Origin: Opitutia bacterium
Lineage (GTDB): Bacteria; Verrucomicrobiota; Verrucomicrobiia; Opitutales; JANYEO01
Length of the DNA: 5,021 bases
NCBI GenBank assembly: GCA_025363025.1
Contig: JANYEO010000052.1
Coordinates: 1 to 5,021 of the forward strand
Direction of reading: 5' to 3'
A program made the translations under genes and the position numbers. Of this stretch, positions 1-5,021 are shown piece after piece. The notes beneath the pieces were generated by a model. The model saw only the letters and a list, made by a program, of their open reading frames with translations, was not told the DNA's origin and did not search any database. Position 1 is the stretch's first letter. Each line of letters begins with the position of its first letter.

Positions 1-733
1 GGTGAGCACTGTCAGGGTCTGCAAGAAGGGCAAGCATGGCTGTTTTAGCTAATTCCTTGGCTTGTTCTTGCTCGGTCAGCGCTTGCACAAGGCTTTTATC
101 TGCGGCTGTTTTGTGGCCCTCAGTTGTTTTTACTGAATCTGCGGCCTCAAGGAGAGATTCGTGAGCTTTGTCCAGTGCGGATTGAGCTTTACTGGCGGCT
201 GCATCGGCAGCTATTTTTGCATTGAGAGCTACCTGCAGAGGAGATTCTGCCTCAAGTAGGGCTTCCTCTGCGGCCTCCTGTTGCTTTAAAGATTTTTCGG
301 CCGCTAGCTTGGCTGCCGCTTCTTCACCGGAAGTTATCGTCACTAAATCATCAGCTGCCATCAGGTCTAGATAGCTGCTCTCCTTTTTGTTTAAAGCCTG
401 TGCCGCTTCGTGATGAGCCCGCACCTTTTCCGCCTCAGCTACTGAGACTAAATCTGCGGCGCGGGTCGCGGCATCATCAGCGTCATGCTTTGATTTTAAG
501 GCTTCCTGTACTTCTTGCTCAGCCATTATTTGCTCATAATCTGCCGCTTCATCACGGGGCTGGTCCCCTGCGTGATCGAATACTGCCTGCTCCTCTCCAC
601 AATTGGTGGAATGTTCGCAAGCGCAGTCGCCGATAACGGTACTAGCGTCAGGATTCGAAGAATCGTGCAGGCCGGCTAACAAGCGCCGCTGTTCTAAAGA
701 CTCAAACTTCATTAACTGTTTATTAATATTCAT
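1..733 (-). CDS. N-terminal 244 residues of an Ala/Glu-rich coiled-coil protein with a LEPR-XLL-like N-terminal motif; runs off the left edge
   Basis: I do not recognise the protein as a whole. The minus-strand frame is open from ATG at 733-731 to base 1 without a stop, so the C-terminus lies outside the window. Residues 10-21 read FESLEQRRLLAG. This matches the L-E-P-R-x-L-L pattern of the LEPR-XLL N-terminal domain, with Gln in place of Pro; that domain is known from large, probably exported proteins of Planctomycetes, Lentisphaerae and Verrucomicrobia. A short Cys cluster follows (C37, C39, C45), the only cysteines seen. From about residue 60 the chain is rich in Ala, Glu, Lys, Asp and Gln and should be mostly helical or coiled coil, with degenerate repeats of about 35 residues near 122-226 (AAEKSL at 144-149, AADKSL at 210-215). 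No hydrophobic signal peptide or membrane segment is visible. An in-frame ATG at 712-710 (M8) gives MKFESLEQRRLLAG, at least as typical a start; neither has a Shine-Dalgarno. The gene is divergent from leuS. The reading frame is well supported; the role (surface or envelope protein) is inference. Confidence 0.8.
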   Translation of the reverse strand, partial: MNINKQLMKFESLEQRRLLAGLHDSSNPDASTVIGDCACEHSTNCGEEQAVFDHAGDQPRDEAADYEQIMAEQEVQEALKSKHDADDAATRAADLVSVAEAEKVRAHHEAAQALNKKESSYLDLMAADDLVTITSGEEAAAKLAAEKSLKQQEAAEEALLEAESPLQVALNAKIAADAAASKAQSALDKAHESLLEAADSVKTTEGHKTAADKSLVQALTEQEQAKELAKTAMLALLADPDSAH

Positions 734-797
734 TTTAAATTTAGATTTAAGATTAATAATAAAACCAGCAGTTATGCTGATACGGTTAGAGACGAAC

Positions 798-817
798 GAT
801 TTCAATCTATTGAAATC
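798..817. repeat. Perfect inverted repeat, 9-bp arms with a 2-bp spacer
   Basis: GATTTCAAT and ATTGAAATC are separated by CT. After one mismatch (C797/A818) two more pairs continue outward (A796-T819, A795-T820). It lies 65-84 bases upstream of the minus-strand start codon, inside the AT-rich divergent region. The dyad could be an operator for a dimeric regulator or a hairpin in the 5' leader of the minus-strand transcript. It is not followed by a T-run in the minus direction, so a terminator is unlikely. The repeat is certain; its function is inference. Confidence 0.6.
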
Positions 818-832
818 ATTTAAAAAAATCAA

Positions 833-838
833 ATTATA
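833..838 (-). promoter_or_regulatory. Possible -10 box for the minus-strand coiled-coil gene
   Basis: On the minus strand these bases read TATAAT, a perfect sigma-70 -10 consensus, about 100 bases upstream of the start codon. The best -35-like element, TTGAGA, lies only 13 bases upstream, too close for a standard promoter, and nothing convincing sits at 16-18 bases. In DNA this AT-rich a chance match is likely. If it is real, the inverted repeat at 798-817 would fall in the first part of the transcript. Confidence 0.2.
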
Positions 839-1053
839 TTTAATATCAATTTCTCAAGATCTTTTAAACCAACGAGATGATAGGCATAAAAGGCTAATGA
901 AATTGTAAGTATGACCTACAACAAGACCTCTTCAGTCAAAACTTAAGCCTGAACGATAAGGGCAACCGGCGAGCAAACAATCGAAGGATAAGGACATTCT
1001 AAAATAGCCTAACAGAAGCGAGTTGACGTAGGCCGCGCTTTCCCGTCTCTTTT

Positions 1054-1058
1054 GAGGG
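1054..1058 (+). promoter_or_regulatory. Shine-Dalgarno-like GAGGG before leuS
   Basis: GAGGG ends two bases before ATG 1061. The spacing is shorter than usual but it is the only purine-rich element there. Because it overlaps the upstream in-frame TTG codon (1052-1054), it favours ATG 1061 over TTG 1052 as the start. Confidence 0.4.
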
Positions 1059-1060
1059 CT

Positions 1061-3679
1061 ATGGCAACTCTATGTAAAGCGTATGATTTTTCCCAAATTG
1101 AGCCTCACTGGCAGGCTTTTTGGGCAAAAGACAAAACTTTTCAGGCGATCAATTTTGATGAACGGCCGCCTTATTATATTTTAGACATGTTCCCCTACCC
1201 ATCAGGGGCGGGCTTGCATATTGGGCACCCAGAGGGATATACGGCGACGGATATTTTAGGCCGGTATAAAAAGGCGTGTGGCTACAACGTCCTCCACCCC
1301 ATGGGCTGGGATGCCTTTGGACTACCTGCGGAGCAGCATGCCATTGCAACCGGGACCCCACCTGCGGAAAATACGGCAGCTAATATTAACATCTTCCGCG
1401 GGCAAATCCAACGGCTCGGGTTTGGGCTAGATTGGGACCGGGAAGTCAACACTACAGACCCACAGTATTACCGTTGGACGCAGTGGATCTTCCTTAAACT
1501 TTTCCAAAAAGGGTTGGCCTATGTAGATGAAAAACCCATTTGGTGGTGCCCTGCCCTCGGCACTGCCCTCTCCAATGAGGAAATTGTAAACGGCCTCTCC
1601 GAACGAGGGAACCACCCAGTTGAACGTAAAAATTTGCGGCAATGGGTCCTCCGTATCACAGCCTATGCAGACAAACTCTTAGAAAATTTAACCGGCCTTG
1701 ATTGGCCAGACTCTACAAAACGCCAGCAAATCGCCTGGATAGGCCGCTCCGAAGGCGCAGACATTAGCTTCGACATCGAAGGGCACCCCGGGCGGAAGCT
1801 CACGGCTTATACAACCCGTATTGATACCGTGTATGGGACGTCCTTCATCGTCATGGCGCCGGAGCACCCCTACGTCCGGGAAATCGCAGCCGAGGATTGC
1901 CTCAACGGCATCGAAGCCTACATCGATGAGGTAAAGGTCAAAAGCGACCTGATGCGGACGGACCTCGCAAAAGATAAATCCGGTGTCTTTACCGGGGCCT
2001 ATGCCATTAACCCGATCAATGGGGCCCGCATCCCTATCTGGGTGGCAGATTACGTACTGATGAGCTATGGGACGGGCATTGTCATTGGTGTCCCCGGGCA
2101 TGATGAGCGGGACTATGAATTTGCAACCCACTACAAGCTGCCCACCCCCCAGGTTTTAAAAAAGCCTGAAGACGCAACCGCAGACGGTAGCCAAACGCCC
2201 ATGCCTTACTTAAAAGGCCAAGGCAATGATGAAGGCGTTCTGGTAAATTCCGGAAAATATAATGGCCTCACGAGCAAAGCGGCAATCAAGGCCCTAACGG
2301 AAGCATTAGCCGCAACCGGGCATGGACAAGCCAGCGTACAGTATAAGCTACGCGACTGGCTATTCTCCCGCCAGCGCTACTGGGGGGAGCCCTTCCCCGT
2401 TATTTGGATAACCGAGGCGGACTTTAAAAAACTAGAAGCTTACCCAAACAGCCCCTTTCACGAATTCATGCCAAAGGAGCCTGTCCGTTTTGAAAAAGAC
2501 GGCCACATGATGGTAGCCCTACCTCTAGCAGATAGCATGCTGCCCCTGCTCCTCCCCCATGTTGAAAAATACCAACCCGCAGGCACCGGCGAAAGCCCAC
2601 TGGCCCTGGCCACAGATTGGCTAAACGTTGTCGTTAATTTAAAAACAGGGGAAGTAAAGCCCCGTGAAGCCGGTTTAGCCGATGCAGAATGGATCGAGGG
2701 CTCTCACGAAACCAATACCATGCCGAATTGGGCAGGCTCTTGCTGGTATTATCTACGTTACCTAGACCCGAAGAATAAAACCGCACTCGTAGACCCAGAG
2801 ATAGAACGCTACTGGGGTGCCCCTGCTTATTATGTGGGCGGGGCAGAGCATGCCGTACTGCACCTGCTTTATGCGCGCTTTTGGCACCGGTTTATGTATG
2901 AGGAGGGCATCGTCTCCCAGCCAGAGCCCTTCCCTCGCCTCTTCCACCAAGGCATCATCCTGGGCGAAGATGGGACTAAAATGTCTAAGAGCAAGGGCAA
3001 CACCGTAAACCCGGATGACATCATTAAAGAAAACGGGGCCGATGCGCTCCGCCTTTATGAGATGTTCCTCGGGCCCTTAGAAGACATGAAGCCTTGGAAC
3101 CCCCAGGGGATTGAAGGCGTATGCCGCTTCCTGCGCCGGAGCTTCCGCGAAGTGTTAGGGGCTGAAGGGACAGGATCTGGAAAGGTTACACAAGGCGACA
3201 ATGCAGACTCCCCCGCCCTCTTGCGCGTCCTCAACCAAACGATTAAAAAGGTAACCGAAGACATCGAAGGACTCCGCTTTAACACGGCGATCTCTCAGCT
3301 CATGGTCTGCCTAAACCAATTACAGGAAGAAACAAGCTATAGCCAGAGGAGTATATCCAGCTTCGTCCAAATGATCGCCCCCTTTGCCCCTCACTTAGCC
3401 GAAGAGCTCTGGGAGAGAATCGGGAACCCACCGAGCGTGTGCAATGCCAAGTGGCCGACCTGGGACGCACTCTACTTAATTGAAACAAGCGTCAGCATTG
3501 CCGTTCAAATAAACGGCCGGGTACGCGGGCATTTAGAAACCACGCCTGAAATAACGGAAGACGCCATCCTACAACTGGCTCAAGCCAACACAGAGCTTAA
3601 ACTCTTCTTTGCAGGCAAAAATATTAAGAAAGCCATCTATGTACCCGGGAAGATCTTAAACTTCGTCTTAGAAGGATAA
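1061..3679 (+). CDS. leuS: Leucyl-tRNA synthetase (EC 6.1.1.4), complete
   Basis: Cytoplasmic class I aminoacyl-tRNA synthetase that joins leucine to tRNA-Leu using ATP and edits mischarged tRNA. The 872-residue product has the normal bacterial length and domain order. The Rossmann fold carries the HIGH signature at residues 53-56 (HIGHPEG), with DAFGLPAEQ shortly after. The CP1 editing domain shows TTRIDT at 251-256 (T256 probably corresponds to E. coli T252) and GHDERD at 346-351 (D351 probably corresponds to the catalytic D345 of E. coli). The core resumes with DWLFSRQRYWGEP from residue 432, a leucine-specific segment, WAGSCWYYLRY from 557 and KMSKS at 640-644. The C-terminal tRNA-binding region has VQINGRVRG at 815-823 and ends in the usual YVPGKxLNxV form. 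The zinc-ribbon position keeps one Cys (C163, WWCPALGT) but has LSERGNHP (179-186) where E. coli has a Cys-rich stretch. An in-frame TTG at 1052 would add three residues, but ATG at 1061 fits the family better. It is followed by lpxI after 19 bp, probably in one transcript. Identification is secure. Confidence 0.98.
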   Translation: MATLCKAYDFSQIEPHWQAFWAKDKTFQAINFDERPPYYILDMFPYPSGAGLHIGHPEGYTATDILGRYKKACGYNVLHPMGWDAFGLPAEQHAIATGTPPAENTAANINIFRGQIQRLGFGLDWDREVNTTDPQYYRWTQWIFLKLFQKGLAYVDEKPIWWCPALGTALSNEEIVNGLSERGNHPVERKNLRQWVLRITAYADKLLENLTGLDWPDSTKRQQIAWIGRSEGADISFDIEGHPGRKLTAYTTRIDTVYGTSFIVMAPEHPYVREIAAEDCLNGIEAYIDEVKVKSDLMRTDLAKDKSGVFTGAYAINPINGARIPIWVADYVLMSYGTGIVIGVPGHDERDYEFATHYKLPTPQVLKKPEDATADGSQTPMPYLKGQGNDEGVLVNSGKYNGLTSKAAIKALTEALAATGHGQASVQYKLRDWLFSRQRYWGEPFPVIWITEADFKKLEAYPNSPFHEFMPKEPVRFEKDGHMMVALPLADSMLPLLLPHVEKYQPAGTGESPLALATDWLNVVVNLKTGEVKPREAGLADAEWIEGSHETNTMPNWAGSCWYYLRYLDPKNKTALVDPEIERYWGAPAYYVGGAEHAVLHLLYARFWHRFMYEEGIVSQPEPFPRLFHQGIILGEDGTKMSKSKGNTVNPDDIIKENGADALRLYEMFLGPLEDMKPWNPQGIEGVCRFLRRSFREVLGAEGTGSGKVTQGDNADSPALLRVLNQTIKKVTEDIEGLRFNTAISQLMVCLNQLQEETSYSQRSISSFVQMIAPFAPHLAEELWERIGNPPSVCNAKWPTWDALYLIETSVSIAVQINGRVRGHLETTPEITEDAILQLAQANTELKLFFAGKNIKKAIYVPGKILNFVLEG

Positions 3680-3698
3680 ACAGTAAAACCGCACCCCT

Positions 3699-4550
3699 AT
3701 GATTAGCCGCTTTCTAGATAAGGATTTTGACCCGCAGGAGCCCATAGCCCTTATTGCGGGTCGGGCAAATTATCCTATCTTAACAGCGGCTAAAATCCGT
3801 GAAGCGGGCCTTCCCCTCCGGCTGATTGCCTTTGAAGGCGAGACGGAAGACAGCCTGTGGGAAAGCTTTAAAGAAGCAGACCGCATCCGGATTAAAGTCG
3901 GCCAAGTCGGCAAACTCCTAAAAGCGCTCGAACATTTTAAAGCCCCTCGAGCCCTCATGGCGGGGCAAATCACCCCCGGACGCCTCTTTAAAGGGATGGT
4001 GCCGGATTTAAAGGCCATCCGCCTGCTAGCAGGCCTCAAAGAGCGTAATGCAGAAACCATCTTTGGCGCCTTGGCCCACGAGATGGAGCAAGTCGGCACA
4101 CGACTTGTCGATGCACGGGCCTTTTTAGATGATCAATTGGCAACCCCCGGCCTCATGGTCCCCGGGAGCAAGTTAGGGGTTGAAAAAGCCCATATCGAGC
4201 ACGGGGTAAAAATTGCCAAAGAGATGGCCCGGCTAAATGTGGGCCAAGGGGTCGTCGTTCGCAAGGGGACAGTGCTGGCTGTGGAAGCCTTTGAAGGGAC
4301 GGATGCCATGCTCCGCCGCGGAGGCTCCTTTAAGACAGACCACCTCATTTTCGTGAAAACAGTCAAGCCCAAGCAGGACTGGCGCTTTGATGTACCCGTC
4401 ATCGGCCTTAAGACGCTGGAAACCCTGGCCGAAGCCGGCATCCAAACCGTAGCGCTTGAAGCAGATGGGGTGCTCATGCTGGATAAACCCAATCTATTAA
4501 AAGCAGCCAAAGCACGCAAAATTGTTTTTTATGGGTACGAGGCTGTTTGA
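3699..4550 (+). CDS. lpxI: UDP-2,3-diacylglucosamine pyrophosphatase LpxI (DUF1009 family), complete
   Basis: Predicted to hydrolyse UDP-2,3-diacylglucosamine to lipid X and UMP, the fourth step of lipid A synthesis. It acts at the cytoplasmic face of the inner membrane and takes the place of LpxH where that enzyme is absent. The 283-residue length fits the family. The N-terminal domain has IALIAGRANYP at residues 16-26, where relatives have an LIAGxGxLP-type motif, then VGQVGKL from 67 and AGQITPG at 88-94. The C-terminal DUF1009 domain shows VPGSKLG near 154-160, AFEGTDAMLRRGG from 197 (D202) and QDWRFDVPVIG from 226. D231 in RFDVP is probably the counterpart of the essential Asp225 reported for Caulobacter LpxI, by position and motif. 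No other in-frame ATG precedes the family core, so ATG 3699 is kept although no good Shine-Dalgarno is present and about 14 residues precede the usual family start. It lies 19 bp after leuS, which suggests cotranscription. Its presence implies an LPS-type outer membrane. Confidence 0.93.
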   Translation: MISRFLDKDFDPQEPIALIAGRANYPILTAAKIREAGLPLRLIAFEGETEDSLWESFKEADRIRIKVGQVGKLLKALEHFKAPRALMAGQITPGRLFKGMVPDLKAIRLLAGLKERNAETIFGALAHEMEQVGTRLVDARAFLDDQLATPGLMVPGSKLGVEKAHIEHGVKIAKEMARLNVGQGVVVRKGTVLAVEAFEGTDAMLRRGGSFKTDHLIFVKTVKPKQDWRFDVPVIGLKTLETLAEAGIQTVALEADGVLMLDKPNLLKAAKARKIVFYGYEAV

Positions 4551-4636
4551 GCAAGGGCCAAGGGTTAGACTGACTACGCTTTATTAAAGAAATTACGCGT
4601 ATTATGCGTCATGAACTAAGCACGCTATTTGCTGAT

Positions 4637-4650
4637 ATTGAAACTTCAAT
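4637..4650. repeat. Short perfect inverted repeat, 6-bp arms
   Basis: ATTGAA and TTCAAT flank AC. The arms use the same words as the centre of the repeat at 798-817, but in the opposite order, so the two are not the same site. At this length in AT-rich DNA it may be chance. Confidence 0.25.
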
Positions 4651-4732
4651 GCATACATTATTCACGGAAAATAAACAATTATAGATAGAAAATACTGACA
4701 ATTACTGTTTTTTATTTACTTTACAACCGTGA

Positions 4733-4764
4733 TACATGCAGCTCATCTAAATAACTTACATGCA
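4733..4764 (+). repeat. Pair of TACATGCA direct repeats 24 bp apart
   Basis: TACATGCA occurs at 4733-4740 and again at 4757-4764, 27 to 58 bases upstream of the small gene at 4791. The placement suits tandem binding sites for a regulator near the promoter. An 8-bp pair in a 240-base gap is only modest evidence, and no copy was found in the other intergenic region. Confidence 0.3.
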
Positions 4765-4790
4765 TCAACCAAACCCTATCTTATAACGTC

Positions 4791-4985
4791 ATGAAAAAAA
4801 TCAATCTTCTTGAGACACTAGAATCACGCCAGCTTTTAGCAGCCAACAATGAAGCTGCAAGTGATTTTCTACACACTGAAACAGAGAGCCTACTGCTACA
4901 AATTATGAAGTTAAGCGAAAAAGCAGTAACAGAAGAATTAACAAAAAGCCGCCAACCAGAGAGCCTAGGGCCCATTCAAGGGTGA
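4791..4985 (+). CDS. Small 64-residue protein, or truncated gene, with a LEPR-XLL-like N-terminal motif
   Basis: I do not recognise this as a named protein. Residues 7-18 read LETLESRQLLAA, the same pattern as FESLEQRRLLAG in the minus-strand gene at 1-733: aromatic/aliphatic-E-S/T-L-E-x-R-x-L-L-A. It begins MKKINL, giving a short basic start before the motif, as in other LEPR-XLL proteins, and lacks a long hydrophobic core typical of a Sec signal peptide. Residues 29-53 (TETESLLLQ onward) look like an amphipathic helix. Family members are usually hundreds to thousands of residues long, so 64 is far too short. The frame ends at TGA 4983-4985, yet the next 12 codons to the window edge are open in the same frame (SAALGEQVVSFR), and the +1 frame through the GGG run at 4980-4982 is open too. 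It may be a gene broken by a nonsense change or frameshift, a sequencing error, or a genuine small tagged protein. No Shine-Dalgarno is visible. G+C is about 42%, below leuS and lpxI. Confidence 0.55.
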   Translation: MKKINLLETLESRQLLAANNEAASDFLHTETESLLLQIMKLSEKAVTEELTKSRQPESLGPIQG

Positions 4986-5021
4986 AGTGCAGCACTTGGT
5001 GAACAAGTGGTCAGCTTCAGG
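4986..5021 (+). other. Open sequence after the TGA of the small gene, possibly its continuation
   Basis: In the frame of the small gene these 36 bases translate without a stop as SAALGEQVVSFR. The frame starting at 4984 is also open (EVQHLVNKWSAS). Either could be the downstream part of a longer protein. The stretch is too short to decide, and chance openness over 12 codons is common. Confidence 0.2.

Larger units (their letters stand above)
734..1060. other. Divergent intergenic region between the coiled-coil gene and leuS
   Basis: These 327 bases separate two outward-pointing genes and should hold both promoters. The part next to the minus-strand gene is very AT-rich (721-900 is about 24% G+C), while 961-1060 returns to a composition closer to the genes. 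It contains the inverted repeat at 798-817, a possible minus-strand -10 box at 833-838, and a 6-bp AT-only inverted repeat TTAAAT-ttag-ATTTAA at 735-750 just upstream of the minus-strand start, which may be chance. I see no clear sigma-70 promoter for leuS, no T-box-like leader and no leucine-rich leader peptide. The plus-strand open frame crossing 603-908 begins inside the minus-strand gene and looks non-coding. Confidence 0.7.
4551..4790. other. AT-rich intergenic region between lpxI and the small LEPR-like gene
   Basis: No convincing gene is seen in these 240 bases. From 4621 to 4790 the G+C content is about 31%, much lower than in leuS or lpxI. It contains a short inverted repeat (4637-4650), a pair of TACATGCA direct repeats (4733-4764) and a T-run near 4708-4713 without a good GC-rich stem before it, so I do not call a terminator. 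A 26-codon frame with ATG at 4604 and stop at 4684 is open but lacks a ribosome-binding site. Confidence 0.6.

Noticed and set aside
400..908. Plus-strand open frames at 400-636 and 603-908
   Set aside because: The first is antisense to the well-supported minus-strand coiled-coil frame. The second starts inside that gene and continues through AT-rich intergenic DNA, with no ribosome-binding site and no recognisable motif.
1023..1028. TTGACG as a -35 box for leuS
   Set aside because: No acceptable -10 hexamer is found 15-19 bases downstream; the expected position reads TCTCTT.
909..1051. T-box riboswitch or leucine attenuator in the leuS leader
   Set aside because: No T-box-like conserved sequence or terminator hairpin is visible, and the short frame at 914-949 has no leucine codons.
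1052..1060. TTG at 1052 as the start of leuS
   Set aside because: It overlaps the only Shine-Dalgarno-like element, adds three non-family residues, and a standard ATG follows at 1061 where bacterial LeuS proteins usually begin.
1149..4519. Minus-strand and alternative-frame open frames across leuS and lpxI
   Set aside because: They lie opposite or within two secure, conserved genes and show no domain-like sequence of their own.
4690..4716. Rho-independent terminator at the T-run after lpxI
   Set aside because: The bases before the T-run do not form a stable GC-rich stem.
4781..4975. Minus-strand open frame at 4781-4975
   Set aside because: It is the exact antisense of the small tagged frame, which has a recognisable N-terminal motif; the antisense product shows none.
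4551..5021. Toxin-antitoxin, phage or defence system at the right end
   Set aside because: No catalytic motif, DNA-binding fold, integrase or transposase signature is visible, only the tag motif and a short helix.

Overview
The window looks like chromosomal DNA from a Gram-negative member of the Planctomycetes-Verrucomicrobia-Lentisphaerae group, most likely a verrucomicrobium. Three things point there. The leucyl-tRNA synthetase is of the bacterial type with an 'SERG(N/G)HP' zinc-site replacement. The lipid A enzyme is LpxI rather than LpxH. Two genes begin with the N-terminal motif L-E-x-R-x-L-L-A, which resembles the 'LEPR-XLL' tag known from large secreted or surface proteins of this group. 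The phylum is inferred from these features and not from any database comparison.

Layout: positions 1-733 carry, on the minus strand, the first 244 codons of an Ala/Glu/Lys-rich, probably coiled-coil protein that runs off the left edge. An AT-rich divergent intergenic region follows (734-1060; 721-900 is about 24% G+C by hand count), containing a perfect 9-bp inverted repeat. A plus-strand two-gene operon comes next: leuS (1061-3679, complete, 872 aa) and, 19 bp later, lpxI (3699-4550, complete, 283 aa). A second AT-rich gap (4551-4790) with small repeats leads to a 64-codon plus-strand reading frame (4791-4985) that opens with the same tag-like motif. It ends at a TGA, after which the same frame stays open for the last 12 codons of the window.

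The central operon is housekeeping: charging of tRNA-Leu and the fourth step of lipid A synthesis, which implies an outer membrane. The two flanking genes look accessory. Their shared N-terminal motif (F/L-E-S/T-L-E-x-R-x-L-L-A), outward orientation, lack of a visible Shine-Dalgarno and AT-rich upstream DNA make them the most interesting part of the window. Both could be exported or surface proteins using one N-terminal sorting tag. The window ends too early on both sides to show the bodies of these proteins. No RNA genes, insertion sequences, CRISPR arrays or convincing terminators were seen.
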